IMG/VR virus record: IMGVR_UViG_3300021963_009201
Location: 62,001 to 126,000 of that record
DNA from: a virus
Direction: 5' to 3' (one strand)
Length of the DNA: 64,000 nucleotides
In this document: positions 26,579-35,957 of the stretch, one piece after another
Position numbering within the stretch: the stretch's first letter is position 1
How the letters are laid out: each line of letters begins with the position of its first letter
The notes under the pieces: generated by a model
The model's database searches: none
Told to the model about the DNA's origin: nothing
What the model saw: the letters and a program-made list of their open reading frames with translations, nothing else
Translations under genes and position numbers: made by a program

Positions 26579-27211
26579 GTGAAGGAAGACGAGTACTGGA
26601 AAAAGGAAGCAGTTTTAAAAGATTTATTATTTGACTCCAACCTTCCTTTGACGGACATAGCTCACCAGCTTTATATGACAAGGCCTGAGCTGAACACATT
26701 ACTGAAAAAAACTGGCTTATCATGGGTAAAGAGAAATAACAGAAAACTTTCCCGGGGCCACTCCGCACTGACCCAAATTATGCAGAGGATCCTGCCAAAC
26801 GAAGAGATAGTCAATGAATTCCATATCGGCGAAAGACTTCGCTTAGATATATACTGTCCCTCCTATAATCTTGCAGCCGAGTATCATGGTAGGCAGCATT
26901 TTTTTTACTCTAGCCATTTTCATCAGGATATGGATGCCTTTCATGAGTCGGTAGAGCGTGACCGGAGAAAAGAAGAATTATGCCGTGAATCTGGAATAGC
27001 TCTTGTTGTTTTCCGTTTTTCTGATAAGATGGACGAAGAAGCAGTATTCCGAAGGATGTTGGAGGCAATAAAGTCTACTCCAAAAGTTGAAACCATCAAA
27101 AGTAAAAGAACCTATAAGGGCAATCATTACTATGAGAAGGTTAAAAAGCAAAATAAAGACTACCGAAAAGCAAAGTACAGAGAGTTAAAGAGAAAAAATG
27201 GATCTAAGTGA
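26579..27211 (+). CDS. HTH plus PD-(D/E)XK/Vsr-like endonuclease
   Basis: 210 residues, GTG start with AAGGAG 5 bases upstream. The N-terminal 60 residues form a helix-turn-helix-like segment (LPLTDIAHQLYMTRPELNTL). Residues about 90-155 resemble a Vsr/DUF559-type restriction-endonuclease fold: RLDIYCPSYNLAAEYHGRQH supplies D and E of the active site, then RDRRKEELCRESGIALVVF. The C-terminus is a Lys/Arg-rich tail (KVKKQNKDYRKAKYREL) suited to DNA binding. Likely a nicking, branch-specific or mobile-type endonuclease. It overlaps the helicase gene by 14 bases. Confidence 0.68.
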   Translation: MKEDEYWKKEAVLKDLLFDSNLPLTDIAHQLYMTRPELNTLLKKTGLSWVKRNNRKLSRGHSALTQIMQRILPNEEIVNEFHIGERLRLDIYCPSYNLAAEYHGRQHFFYSSHFHQDMDAFHESVERDRRKEELCRESGIALVVFRFSDKMDEEAVFRRMLEAIKSTPKVETIKSKRTYKGNHYYEKVKKQNKDYRKAKYRELKRKNGSK

Positions 27212-28655
27212 AGAGCTTGCGTACCCTTTAGAGTATCAAGTTTTTGCCCTTGCTATGAAAGAGCCAGGGGCTATAAGTTACTTTGTTGAGCATCTGCAGG
27301 ATGAGGCGGTCGGACTGTTAAGTGGCGATACAGGGCTGTATGAGCTCTATATTGCATTCAAGGATTTTCATACGAAAACCAACCTTGACCCAGTAGACCC
27401 TATAGCTTTTAGGGCATGGCTAGAATCGGAGTCCGATATATGGGATGCACTTGGCGGCATTGCTGGAGTAAATTTACTTATAGAATCTATATTGACTATA
27501 GAGCTATCTAATGTAGAATCTATAACTAAGATACTCAAACATCGGGCCAATAAACGTAGGCAAAAAAATCTTTTTCAAGATCTTCAGTTCCTTTTGAATA
27601 AAAAAGGCAATAAAACAGAAGAAGAAATAGATAAGATAAATACATTAACAGAACAAATTAGGTCTCTAGAAGGAGACCTAGATTACGACCCACTAGACCG
27701 GGTGACTACGGCGCCCGATATAGCATCGCGTGCGTCGATGTTGATGGAAGTTCCAGACTTTTTGCCCACCCCATTTAAAATGTACAATAAAGCCCTAGGG
27801 TATACAGAGGATGGTGGATATTTCCGAGGTGCTGTACATGCGATAGTCGCAATGTCTGGTTTTGGTAAGTCCACGTTTGCTAAAACATTAGTCAACTATT
27901 GGGTCGATCAAGGCTATAGTGCTTTATACATAAACTTTGAAGAAGCACAAACCCACTGGGAGCGAGTACTGATGAGTCAAATACTAGACGAAAACGTATA
28001 CGCTAACGCCGATCATTGGGATGAAGAAGAAAGAAAAGAACGTATTGCTAGGTTTACTGAAAAAATGAACGAATGGGGCGATAGGTTTATGGTACGCCAT
28101 GATCCTGATAGCTCATATTTTGACGACCTAGAATTGTGGCTCAAAGACATCATGGGCCATAATGAGCGAATGCCTGACGTAGTTGTCATCGACACTTTGC
28201 AGTCAATGTATACGAAGGGCGGTGGCGGAGCTAGGTGGCAGGAGTTTGAAAGGATGATGGTAAGGCTAGAGCGCCTGGCTAAAGCTATGAATGCGGTTTT
28301 TATAGTTACAAGTCAGCAAAACAGTAATGCCATTAAAGAAAAGCGTGATGTAATTGAGCAATCTGATATTGGCGGATCTTTAGCTATCATCCAGAAATCA
28401 TCTGTAGTTACTTTTATTACCCAGAAAAAATTGATAAGCAACGACGATTCAGAGGACGATTATCTGATGCAATTACAAATACCTAAGAATAGGATAACCG
28501 GTTCAACATTTAATTATGATCCGCCGTTAGTTAGGTACGATGACAACAGTAAATCTTATAAGGATTTCGAAATGAACTTTAACGATATGCCAAATTATGA
28601 TGCCTCCGGGGTTTTGGCTACGGAGATTTTTGGCCTTGGTGACATACATGCCTGA
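27198..28655 (+). CDS. dnaB: Replicative DNA helicase, DnaB-type
   Basis: 485 residues. N-terminal helical domain (about 1-170), then RecA-like motor: Walker A VAMSGFGKSTFAK (about 218-230), Walker B MPDVVVIDTLQSMY, FIVTSQQNSNAI as the H3-like sensor segment and SDIGGSLAIIQKSSVVTFI in the position of the H4/arginine-finger region. It unwinds duplex DNA at the fork and would pair with the AEP-type primase (30577-31779) and the DnaE-type polymerase (32219-35545). The GFGKS loop lacks the usual GxPxxGKT proline form. Overlaps both neighbours. Confidence 0.85.
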   Translation: MDLSEELAYPLEYQVFALAMKEPGAISYFVEHLQDEAVGLLSGDTGLYELYIAFKDFHTKTNLDPVDPIAFRAWLESESDIWDALGGIAGVNLLIESILTIELSNVESITKILKHRANKRRQKNLFQDLQFLLNKKGNKTEEEIDKINTLTEQIRSLEGDLDYDPLDRVTTAPDIASRASMLMEVPDFLPTPFKMYNKALGYTEDGGYFRGAVHAIVAMSGFGKSTFAKTLVNYWVDQGYSALYINFEEAQTHWERVLMSQILDENVYANADHWDEEERKERIARFTEKMNEWGDRFMVRHDPDSSYFDDLELWLKDIMGHNERMPDVVVIDTLQSMYTKGGGGARWQEFERMMVRLERLAKAMNAVFIVTSQQNSNAIKEKRDVIEQSDIGGSLAIIQKSSVVTFITQKKLISNDDSEDDYLMQLQIPKNRITGSTFNYDPPLVRYDDNSKSYKDFEMNFNDMPNYDASGVLATEIFGLGDIHA

Positions 28656-29454
28656 ATTTGAGTTATTTGAATTAGACGCAAATTCTATTAAAGATTTTCA
28701 AACATGTGCCTTACTGTACAGGTATAGACATGTAGATAAAATGTACGAGTCTATTGGGTCACGTGATTTAATGTCAATCAAATATGAAAACACGCTTAAA
28801 AAACTTATTGCATTTTTCTTCTATAAGAAACAAGGAGGTATTGTTCCTTCTGTTTCTGCACTATTAAATAGGTGGGAGAAACTATGGTTCCCAAAGGATA
28901 TGTCGGCATACGATATAGCTGTCGAAAAGCATGAGTCACTTTGGGGTAATGTTTCTAGTATGAACACAAAAGCTGTAAGCTGTATAATGAAGTTTTATGA
29001 AGATTTCTCTTTAGATAATAGGGACCCAATCGTTATTAACGAGGGCTTCACTACGGCACTGGATAGAGAGATTAGATTAAATGGAGTTTTCGATGTAGTT
29101 CTTAGGGATCCTAAGACTCGCGACATATCGGTAATCAAATGGCTGTCTAGTCCAAAACGCGCCAATCTAAGCGGTCTTTCTATTGACTTCTCTATCCTCA
29201 GGTATGCTTTTGAAACAAAGAATAAAAACTTAAAAGGCCTTGTTAATTATTATGCGTACGACATTGGCTCGGATAAGAATGAATTTATCCAGATTGACGT
29301 AAAAGATGAAGATATTAACAACCTAAAATACTGGGCAAGGCAGGTAGATAAAACGGAAATATTTGCACCAAGACGCGGTTTGACGAGCTATTGCAAAAAA
29401 TGCCCGTTTGATGATCCCTGTAAAAAGTTCAGTATTACAAGCGAAATGATGTAA
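28648..29454 (+). CDS. Cas4/AddB-like PD-(D/E)XK-fold protein, catalytic lysine motif degenerate
   Basis: 268 residues from ATG 28648; the earlier in-frame start at 28597 would lie in the helicase gene. The N-terminus DANSIKDFQTCALLYRYRHV and the C-terminus YCKKCPFDDPC match the cysteine arrangement (1 + 3) of AddB/Cas4-type Fe-S nucleases. However the nuclease core reads LNGVFDVVLRDPKTRDISVIKWLS: the usual G-x-I/F-D is present but the following D-x-K is replaced by VIK. It may bind DNA without cutting. Compare the intact relative at 36605-37393. It follows the helicase and likely serves recombination or ssDNA binding. Confidence 0.65.
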   Translation: MPEFELFELDANSIKDFQTCALLYRYRHVDKMYESIGSRDLMSIKYENTLKKLIAFFFYKKQGGIVPSVSALLNRWEKLWFPKDMSAYDIAVEKHESLWGNVSSMNTKAVSCIMKFYEDFSLDNRDPIVINEGFTTALDREIRLNGVFDVVLRDPKTRDISVIKWLSSPKRANLSGLSIDFSILRYAFETKNKNLKGLVNYYAYDIGSDKNEFIQIDVKDEDINNLKYWARQVDKTEIFAPRRGLTSYCKKCPFDDPCKKFSITSEMM

Positions 29455-29455
29455 G

Positions 29456-29596
29456 ATGGCAAATATAGGTTGTATTTTTGACGAAGAAACATCTGGTAAG
29501 CTCATGAGCTTATTAAGCTATTCAAAAAAAGATGTAAATGAGTTTTTGTCAGAGGCTATTAAATTAATGTACAAGGTAATTCACGGTAATGAGTGA
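29456..29596 (+). CDS. Small unknown protein (46 residues)
   Basis: ATG two bases after the preceding TAA, stop overlapping the next ATG by 8 bases (ATGAGTGA). Sequence is helical and amphipathic (GKLMSLLSYSKKDVNEFLSE). Fills the gap between the Cas4-like and HD genes exactly, as expected in this tightly packed operon. No function recognised. Confidence 0.5.
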   Translation: MANIGCIFDEETSGKLMSLLSYSKKDVNEFLSEAIKLMYKVIHGNE

Positions 29597-30260
29597 AAAA
29601 AAAGATATCTTAAATAAAATTATCGAATCTTCTAATACATCATTGACAGATAAAGAAATTGAAGATTCTATATTAGAGCCACTTCTTGCGGAGATAGAGC
29701 TAATAAGAGATCATTCAATAAGTTCTTTTGTTAGGTCGATGCTGTTAAGGGCTGACGAGTTTTGGAAGATACCTGGAAGTTTTGCCAGCGTATACCATCC
29801 GCCGGATGAAGATAATGATTTTGGGAATATTCTACATACAAAAAGGGTAGTAAGGGCGGCACTCATAATGTGCGCTAATCTTGTTTATTCTAACACTGAG
29901 ACGGATATAGTCATAGCAGCGTGCCTCTTACATGACTTAACAAAGGGTGTTACAGCTGAAAACAGCAAATTTGATTACGATGAGTTCCACGCTTATACTA
30001 TAGATAATTTTTATAATAGCGTCAAAAGGCAAGATCTTTTGAATTCCGAAACTCAATCAACAGTTCTCCATCTAGATGATCAAACTGTTGGTAAAATCTT
30101 GAGATTGGTCCACTGCCACGAAGGTGTAGATTCGAAGATACCGGAGACAAGGCCATTGGTGGAAGAAGAAATGATCGTGGCAAATGCAAATTCTATCGCT
30201 TCTCGACTCCACTGGATTGTTGATGGAGATTCTATTATTATGGATAGATGGCTGCTATAA
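29589..30260 (+). CDS. HD-domain phosphohydrolase
   Basis: 223 residues. HD-superfamily metal ligands are visible: H in NILHTKRVVRAALIMC, the HD pair in ACLLHDLTKG, H in LRLVHCHEGV and a later Asp in the C-terminal half. The family hydrolyses phosphate esters of nucleotides (dNTPase, nucleotidase or cyclic-nucleotide phosphodiesterase). In this setting dNMP/dNTP hydrolysis or cleavage of a host signalling nucleotide is plausible; the substrate cannot be read from the sequence. It overlaps the small gene before it and the zinc-ribbon gene after it. Confidence 0.75.
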   Translation: MSEKKDILNKIIESSNTSLTDKEIEDSILEPLLAEIELIRDHSISSFVRSMLLRADEFWKIPGSFASVYHPPDEDNDFGNILHTKRVVRAALIMCANLVYSNTETDIVIAACLLHDLTKGVTAENSKFDYDEFHAYTIDNFYNSVKRQDLLNSETQSTVLHLDDQTVGKILRLVHCHEGVDSKIPETRPLVEEEMIVANANSIASRLHWIVDGDSIIMDRWLL

Positions 30261-30439
30261 AGAGTAAAGAATGGTATTCCGGCATAACGTGCAAATGTTC
30301 CGGAAGAATTAATGCGTATAGCTTAACATATAATGAGAGTAGATCTTTTTATTATTTTAAGTGCAAAAAATGTGGAATTAATGGAAAATGGGTAGATCTA
30401 GCTAGAGGGTATTTTGAGTATAGAAAACATTCGTCTTGA
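30248..30439 (+). CDS. Small zinc-ribbon protein
   Basis: 63 residues from an ATG overlapping the HD gene end. Cysteine pattern ITCKCSG and FKCKKCGING gives CxC and CxxC knuckles 20 residues apart, separated by a beta hairpin (YNESRSFYYF), consistent with a single zinc ribbon. Likely a nucleic-acid- or protein-binding module in the replication gene block. Confidence 0.6.
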   Translation: MAAIKSKEWYSGITCKCSGRINAYSLTYNESRSFYYFKCKKCGINGKWVDLARGYFEYRKHSS

Positions 30440-30590
30440 AAAAAGAAATTGGCTTATCAATAATTTCCAATTGATTTTTAACCAAGGAACATACTACCGT
30501 TCCCATAAGGATATGTTTCAATTGAAGAAATGTCACTTGTGGAATATAAGTGAAGAAGAAGGCACGGTAATCATTCATGAGGCTTCCTGA
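30414..30590 (+). CDS. Small unknown protein, TTG start
   Basis: 58 residues. TTG at 30414 preceded by AGAGGG; the stop at 30590 overlaps the primase start (30577). It fills a 137-base hole between overlapping genes. Sequence is aromatic and basic (LEKRNWLINNFQLIFNQGTY, MFQLKKCHLWNISEEEG). No motif recognised. Reality rests on gene packing and the ribosome site. Confidence 0.45.
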   Translation: MSIENIRLEKRNWLINNFQLIFNQGTYYRSHKDMFQLKKCHLWNISEEEGTVIIHEAS

Positions 30591-31779
30591 TTCTGGCGAT
30601 AAGTATACCAACCAGTGGAAGTACGTTGAGGTGGCACGCTACGTAGAGGGTCTAGGTAGGGTGATACGCGATAAGGTTGGCAATGATCCAGTCTTTTACG
30701 ATACCGCAAAAATTTGCGATTACGCAGATAAAAACAGTAATCGTGGAATTTACACTTCCGTCTTTCAGTACAATGAGCCATCGTTATCCGAGTCGGTAAG
30801 GCTTGGGTCTCTATACTTCGACTTAGATTCTGACAATTTGGATCATTCGCACGAAGAAGTTAAAAAGTTGTACTCTTTCTTTAGCGATTTTATGCCAGAA
30901 AACTCTATACGAGTATACTTTACGGGGTTTAAAGGCTTCCATGTCGAATTGGAAGCTTTGACTTTAGGGGTAACCCCTAGCAATTCATTGCACGAGATAT
31001 TTAGGTATATCGCTAACGACATAAAAGGACAACTCAGCCTGGAAACAGTAGACTTTGCCGTGTACGACCCTAGGCGTATGTGGCGACTTCCTGGATCTAT
31101 GCATCAAAAAACCGGCTTATTTAAAAATGATTTATCTTTTGATAAAGATTTAATATTTAGTGATATTAAAACAATCCAGTCTTTTTGTCGCACACGTCGC
31201 ATTTTTGAGTTTGAAGAGCAAAAATTTGACCTAAAATCCAACGAATGGTATAGGTCGTATATTTATAAAAGGGAAGAAGAAAAGCAGGAAAGCAAATATA
31301 CTCAGCAGTATTTGCTCGATCGGTTCAGGAAGCAGGGGACGTCAGTCCTTAAGACAGTTGAAGAAGATAAGATTTTTGATCCGCAAAGATTGTTTAAAAA
31401 CTGTCCTTCCATCATGCGTATTTGGGAAAAAGCAGAAAAAGAAAAGCATCTAGAGCACGAAGAAAGACTATTTTTATGTTCAATTTTAACGTATTCAGAT
31501 GATGCACTTTTTTACCTGCATGAAATACTAAAGAATTGTGGTGATTATAATTTCGAAAAATCCCAAGCACATATTGACGACTGGATTAAGAGGAGGGAAC
31601 TTGGGATCGGTGGCAGGCCATATACATGCGACCGCGCTAATTCTGTTGGGGTTGGTTGCGGGAACTGTGATTTAGATAAAAGAAAAAAATGGATTAAAGT
31701 CGGAGATTCGTATGTTGAAACAGACGAAGAGTCTTCGCCTTCACCAATACGCTTTGCGTATACAAGACTAAAGGATTAA
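30577..31779 (+). CDS. Archaeo-eukaryotic-type primase with C-terminal cysteine domain
   Basis: 400 residues. N-terminal AEP (PriS-like) catalytic core: YFDLDSD with D82 and D84, then FTGFKGFHVELE, the sGxKGxH nucleotide-binding motif, and DPRRMWRLPGSMHQKTG carrying the third acidic residue and Arg. The C-terminal part (about 270-385) has four Cys (FKNCPSI, YTCDRAN, VGCGNC) in a helical context, like the PriL/PriCT Fe-S domain that regulates primer initiation. It would synthesise primers for the adjacent bacterial-type helicase and polymerase. It overlaps the small gene before it. Confidence 0.82.
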   Translation: MRLPDSGDKYTNQWKYVEVARYVEGLGRVIRDKVGNDPVFYDTAKICDYADKNSNRGIYTSVFQYNEPSLSESVRLGSLYFDLDSDNLDHSHEEVKKLYSFFSDFMPENSIRVYFTGFKGFHVELEALTLGVTPSNSLHEIFRYIANDIKGQLSLETVDFAVYDPRRMWRLPGSMHQKTGLFKNDLSFDKDLIFSDIKTIQSFCRTRRIFEFEEQKFDLKSNEWYRSYIYKREEEKQESKYTQQYLLDRFRKQGTSVLKTVEEDKIFDPQRLFKNCPSIMRIWEKAEKEKHLEHEERLFLCSILTYSDDALFYLHEILKNCGDYNFEKSQAHIDDWIKRRELGIGGRPYTCDRANSVGVGCGNCDLDKRKKWIKVGDSYVETDEESSPSPIRFAYTRLKD

Positions 31780-31781
31780 GA

Positions 31782-31994
31782 ATGGCAAACGATGAAGATT
31801 ATATACACGGTTTTTGCACAGACTGTAGAAATAAAATGTCTGATAGCTGGATGATGAATAACCCTTTTGCTCAGGGCGGTAAAGCGCCATCATGCCCAAT
31901 ATGCGGTGGGGTTGTTGCGGTCATGGATTCTCGGAAAGCTAAAAAGCAGATTAATAAAGCACAAAGAGATCGCGGCATACCGGTGGTAGACTGA
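31782..31994 (+). CDS. Small zinc-finger protein
   Basis: 70 residues. CTDC and CPIC knuckles (HGFCTDCRNKMS and PSCPICGGVV) make one C4 zinc ribbon, followed by a basic tail (SRKAKKQINKAQRDRG). The start is two bases after the primase stop and the end overlaps the next start by one base. Probably nucleic-acid binding; role unknown. Confidence 0.6.
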   Translation: MANDEDYIHGFCTDCRNKMSDSWMMNNPFAQGGKAPSCPICGGVVAVMDSRKAKKQINKAQRDRGIPVVD

Positions 31995-32206
31995 TGCCTA
32001 AGTATGACTTTAGGTGTCCAAAATGTTCAAGGGTTGAAGAATTTGACTATACAGATCCTGGCGCTAAATGTGAATGTTCTGGCGAAGCAGTCGATATGAA
32101 AAGGGTATACGCATTTGGTGGCACCCTATTGAAGGGTTCCGGTTGGTATTCTGTGGACAAAAGAAGGACTGATGGTGGAACAATCGGAATTGAAGATCCA
32201 ACTTAA
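31994..32206 (+). CDS. FmdB-family zinc-ribbon protein
   Basis: 70 residues. MPKYDFRCPKCSRVEEF followed by KCECSG matches the N-terminal zinc ribbon of FmdB/CxxC_CxxC_SSSS proteins; the tail (GGTLLKGSGWYSVDKRR) matches the family's common end. These are frequent in phages upstream of polymerase genes. Role unproven; transcription or replication accessory. Confidence 0.65.
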   Translation: MPKYDFRCPKCSRVEEFDYTDPGAKCECSGEAVDMKRVYAFGGTLLKGSGWYSVDKRRTDGGTIGIEDPT

Positions 32207-32218
32207 GAAAGAATTATA

Positions 32219-35200
32219 GTGAAAAACTGGTGCAATCTGCACGTACATACAACTTTCTCGATGCTAGATGGGCATGGGAAGGTAGATAACTATGCGGAGA
32301 GAGCCGCCGAGCTTGGTATGACTGCGCTCGCCCAAACTGACCATGGCAACATACATGGTTGGCTTGATTTCTATGACGCATGCAAAAAGGTTCACATTAA
32401 ACCAATACTTGGCCTAGAAGCTTACCAGGCAAGGAAGTCAAGGTTTGATCGCGACGAAGAAGAAAGGTCTGGTCCCGCACAGAACGAATGGGATCAACGA
32501 GGACCTTACCATTTGACTGTGCTAGCTAGTAATGCGTCTGGTTATAAAAACCTTATTAAGCTATCGTCCAGGGCCTATACGGAAGGGTTTTACGTTAAGC
32601 CTAGAATAGATCACCAATTAATATCTGAACATAGTGATGGACTCATAGTTCTCTCTGGCTGCCTGAATGGTGAAGTCCAACAGGCCCTTTTGCGTGGAGA
32701 TTACGATACTGCCATTAAGCACGCATCAACCATGCAAGATATTGTGGGTAAAGATAACTACTTTATAGAAATACAGGATCATGGTCTAGCTGAGCAGAAG
32801 AAGGTTAAGGAACAGACGTTAGAAATAGCGAAAAAGATTGGCGCTAAAGTTGTCGTCACTGGAGACTGCCATTACGTGAATAAGTCAGACGCACACTTTC
32901 ATGACGTCATGTTGTGTTCTGGCACTAAATCTTTTATAGATCAAGAAAATCGTTTTCGTTTTAGTGGCGATGAATTTTACTTAAAATCTTACCAAGAAAT
33001 GGAAGCTACCTTCAATTCAGAATGGCTAGATAATACGCTCTTGGTAGCCGAGATGGTAAACATCGACCTTAAGTTTGACGAATTCCATTTCCCCGAGTTC
33101 CCCGACGTGCCGGCAGGTGTCTCTGTCGAAGCATACTTAGAGGAATTGGTCTGGGAAGGGATAAAGAAAAGATACGGCGATCCAATACCTAGTGACGTTG
33201 TAGCGCGAACAACTCACGAACTTGGTGTTGTTGGTCGAATGGGTTTCCCCCATTACTTTCTGGTCGTTTCGGATATTGTTAGATGGGCAAAGAATAACGA
33301 CATTAGGGTCGGTTGGGGTAGGGGATCTGCCGCGGGATCGATTTTGTCGTATGCTTTGGAGATTACAAATTTAGATCCACTTAAATTTGGGCTTCTATTT
33401 GAAAGGTTCTTAGTAGAAGGCAGAAAGTCAATGCCTGATATTGATCTAGATTTTGACGACAGGCACAGAGATAAAGTAATTGAGTATGTAAGGTCAAGAT
33501 ATGGTAGAGACCATGTTGCACACATATGTACGTTCGGTACGGTTGGCGCACGAAGCGCTATACGCGACACTGCCAGGGTCTTGGGTTATGAGTATAAGGT
33601 CGGCGATGATATCGCTAAGCTAGTCCCGCCTGATGTACTTGGCGTATCTAAAACGCTAGACGAGGCGCTTGATTCTCCTGAGATGCGCAAAAAATATGAC
33701 TCAGATCCAGACGCTAAAGTCATTATAGATACAGCAAAAGGCATAGAGGGTATACATAGGCAAACGGGCATACATGCAGCAGGTGTGGTTATCTCTAAAA
33801 AGCCCTTAATTGAATATGTGCCAGTAATGCAGAAGGGCGAACAAGCGCCTGTTGTTACTCAATGGGACATGAATCGGGTGGAGCAAAATGGGCTTTTGAA
33901 AATTGATTTCCTAGGTTTACGGAATTTAGGTGTAGTTGATATGGCAGAAAAGCTTATTAATGAGCGCCACGGGATAGATGTCGACTGCTATAATCTCCCA
34001 TTAGATGACGACGCAGTGTACAAGTATCTTAGCGGTGGAAATTCTATGGGAATATTCCAGGTAGAGTCAAGGGGCATGCGCGATATGATGCTCTCTATGA
34101 GGCCGGATAGGATTGAGGACATCATGGCGCTCATATCACTTTATCGTCCTGGCCCACTTGGTTCTGGTATGGATAAAATATATATAGACAGAAAACATGG
34201 GCGCAAAAGCGCCGAGGTTCCACACCCAAAACTAGAAGACGTATTACAGAAGTCTCGTGGCGTCATGCTTTATCAAGAAGACGTAATCAATGTGGCTAGA
34301 GTATTGGCCGGCTTTAGTGCTTCTGAGGCTGATGACCTTAGGAAAGTTATTGGCAAAAAGCAAATGGACAAGGTCCACCTTTTGAGGGAGAAGTTTGTCG
34401 AAGGCTGTAAGAAGCACAGTGGTGTAAATGAAAATTTAGCGAATAAAATATATTCAGATATAGAATACTTCGCTGGTTACGGCTTCAATAAAGCCCACGC
34501 CGCATCGTATGCCGTTCTTTCCTATATTACGGCTTGGCTAAAATGTTTCTTCCCTATGGAGTATATGACGGCATTATTGACTTCTGTGGCTACGAATAAA
34601 GATAAGCTTTCGCCGTACCTTAATGAATGCAGAAAAATGGATATTAAAGTCCTTCCCCCGTCAATGAAGGACTCATCCTCTGATTTTACTATATCGGATG
34701 AAGATGAAATAATTTTTGGCTTTTCTGCAATTGATGGAATTGGCGACTCAAAAATACATGAAATTCTTGCCAATAGAGGCTCTACTAACATATGGGAATT
34801 CTTAAGGAATTGTGAATCCGGAGTAATAAATAAGGCCACACTTGAGCATTTGATAAAATCGGGTGCTTTTGATGAATTGTCCCCAGAAAGTAAAAGCGTA
34901 AACAGGTCTGACAAGCTTGATCTTTTAGAAATGGAAAAAGATGAGCTTGGTCTTTATGTGACTGACCACCCACTGTTGGAAGTTTGGGATTTTATTTTAC
35001 CAAAAGTTTCGTGCGATATAGAGAGTTTAAAAACCATATCTGATGGGGAATTAGTTAAGATAGGCGGAATTGTAGCCAAAAAGCAGTCTATTATGACTAA
35101 GGCAAATAAGCAAATGTACAGGCTTCAGATAGACGACGTAACGAGTAGCACTGAAGTTATAGTATTTCCCAAATACGCGCAAAAAGTGGTAGAAGCAAAT

Positions 35201-35545
35201 ATAGAATCAGGCTCGCTGGTTGTACTGAGCGGTAATGTAGCTTTTGAGGGTGATGAGGAAAATTTAATAGTTAAAATTTTATTATCTGATATAGAAAAGT
35301 TAGACATTTCATTACTTCATGGGGGGAAGCCAATTAGGTTATCGGTTCGAGAAAAACCACATTATGGCCAAATAGTCAAAATAAGTGATATAATCAATAA
35401 TGTGTCAGGAGACTGTCCAGTGTACCTTGAGTTCCCTGATGGCAACAATCTTATGACTATGAAGTTCAAAGGGTCTACTTCGTCGAGCATAGAGGAAGAT
35501 CTTAAGAAAATTATACAAATATTTGAATTTGAAATGGAGAATTGA
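32219..35545 (+). CDS. dnaE: DNA polymerase III alpha subunit (DnaE-type)
   Basis: 1108 residues, GTG start. Copies phage DNA. Domains: PHP (about 1-200) with NLHVHTTFSMLDGHG and TDHGNIHGWLDF retaining metal-ligand His and Asp; palm with VGWGRGSAAGSILSY and MPDIDLDFDDRHRD, which carries the catalytic Asp pair, and a further palm region near the RQTGIHAAGVVIS motif; fingers with SLYRPGPLGSGM; helix-hairpin-helix (FGFSAIDGIGDSKIHEI); and a C-terminal OB fold (VKIGGIVAKKQSIMTKANKQ). Length is near bacterial DnaE (about 1160). No separate epsilon exonuclease was found, so the PHP domain may proofread. It overlaps the next gene (TGATG). Confidence 0.93.
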   Translation: MKNWCNLHVHTTFSMLDGHGKVDNYAERAAELGMTALAQTDHGNIHGWLDFYDACKKVHIKPILGLEAYQARKSRFDRDEEERSGPAQNEWDQRGPYHLTVLASNASGYKNLIKLSSRAYTEGFYVKPRIDHQLISEHSDGLIVLSGCLNGEVQQALLRGDYDTAIKHASTMQDIVGKDNYFIEIQDHGLAEQKKVKEQTLEIAKKIGAKVVVTGDCHYVNKSDAHFHDVMLCSGTKSFIDQENRFRFSGDEFYLKSYQEMEATFNSEWLDNTLLVAEMVNIDLKFDEFHFPEFPDVPAGVSVEAYLEELVWEGIKKRYGDPIPSDVVARTTHELGVVGRMGFPHYFLVVSDIVRWAKNNDIRVGWGRGSAAGSILSYALEITNLDPLKFGLLFERFLVEGRKSMPDIDLDFDDRHRDKVIEYVRSRYGRDHVAHICTFGTVGARSAIRDTARVLGYEYKVGDDIAKLVPPDVLGVSKTLDEALDSPEMRKKYDSDPDAKVIIDTAKGIEGIHRQTGIHAAGVVISKKPLIEYVPVMQKGEQAPVVTQWDMNRVEQNGLLKIDFLGLRNLGVVDMAEKLINERHGIDVDCYNLPLDDDAVYKYLSGGNSMGIFQVESRGMRDMMLSMRPDRIEDIMALISLYRPGPLGSGMDKIYIDRKHGRKSAEVPHPKLEDVLQKSRGVMLYQEDVINVARVLAGFSASEADDLRKVIGKKQMDKVHLLREKFVEGCKKHSGVNENLANKIYSDIEYFAGYGFNKAHAASYAVLSYITAWLKCFFPMEYMTALLTSVATNKDKLSPYLNECRKMDIKVLPPSMKDSSSDFTISDEDEIIFGFSAIDGIGDSKIHEILANRGSTNIWEFLRNCESGVINKATLEHLIKSGAFDELSPESKSVNRSDKLDLLEMEKDELGLYVTDHPLLEVWDFILPKVSCDIESLKTISDGELVKIGGIVAKKQSIMTKANKQMYRLQIDDVTSSTEVIVFPKYAQKVVEANIESGSLVVLSGNVAFEGDEENLIVKILLSDIEKLDISLLHGGKPIRLSVREKPHYGQIVKISDIINNVSGDCPVYLEFPDGNNLMTMKFKGSTSSSIEEDLKKIIQIFEFEMEN

Positions 35546-35955
35546 TGGAATATTTGGCCCCAAAGGGTACCTATAGGGATCCATTTACTCGGCACTGCTG
35601 GAAAACTTGTGGGTCGTGCGGGAGGTGCGAGAATAAAGGCAGTAGATCTCAATGTAACGGCTGTAGCGGTAGGGTTGATGAGTTAGGGCAAAAAGTTCCA
35701 CATATTGACGACAGGTGCAGGTGTACCGAAGGTATTCTCCAGCTTGTAAATAAAGATGGGAAAATGTTTCAGGTTAGAATGCCGCGCAATCCTTTTGCCG
35801 GAACTGTAACTCATGAAGCAAAAAGTCAAGATGAACAAGACTACGAAGCCTACCTTAATGAACAAAGAGAAAAGTTTGACAACCCAAACTGGGATGCCGT
35901 AACTTTTGATGATGGTGGCAGTGTCCAGGATTGGTCTAACTCAAGGCGAGGGTGA
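35545..35955 (+). CDS. Cys-rich zinc protein downstream of polymerase
   Basis: 136 residues from ATG 35545. The first 60 residues have eight or more Cys (HCWKTCGSCGRCENK, QCNGCSG, RCRCTEG), enough for two or more zinc sites. The C-terminal half is acidic and polar (EAYLNEQREKFDNP). Coupled to dnaE by TGATG. It may be a polymerase-associated or DNA-binding factor; no family recognised. Confidence 0.55.
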   Translation: MEYLAPKGTYRDPFTRHCWKTCGSCGRCENKGSRSQCNGCSGRVDELGQKVPHIDDRCRCTEGILQLVNKDGKMFQVRMPRNPFAGTVTHEAKSQDEQDYEAYLNEQREKFDNPNWDAVTFDDGGSVQDWSNSRRG

Positions 35956-35957
35956 TA

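Noticed and set aside
33253-35307. Several minus-strand frames of 60-130 codons inside dnaE
   Set aside because: Antisense shadows of a highly conserved polymerase gene; Ser/Leu-rich composition is an artefact.
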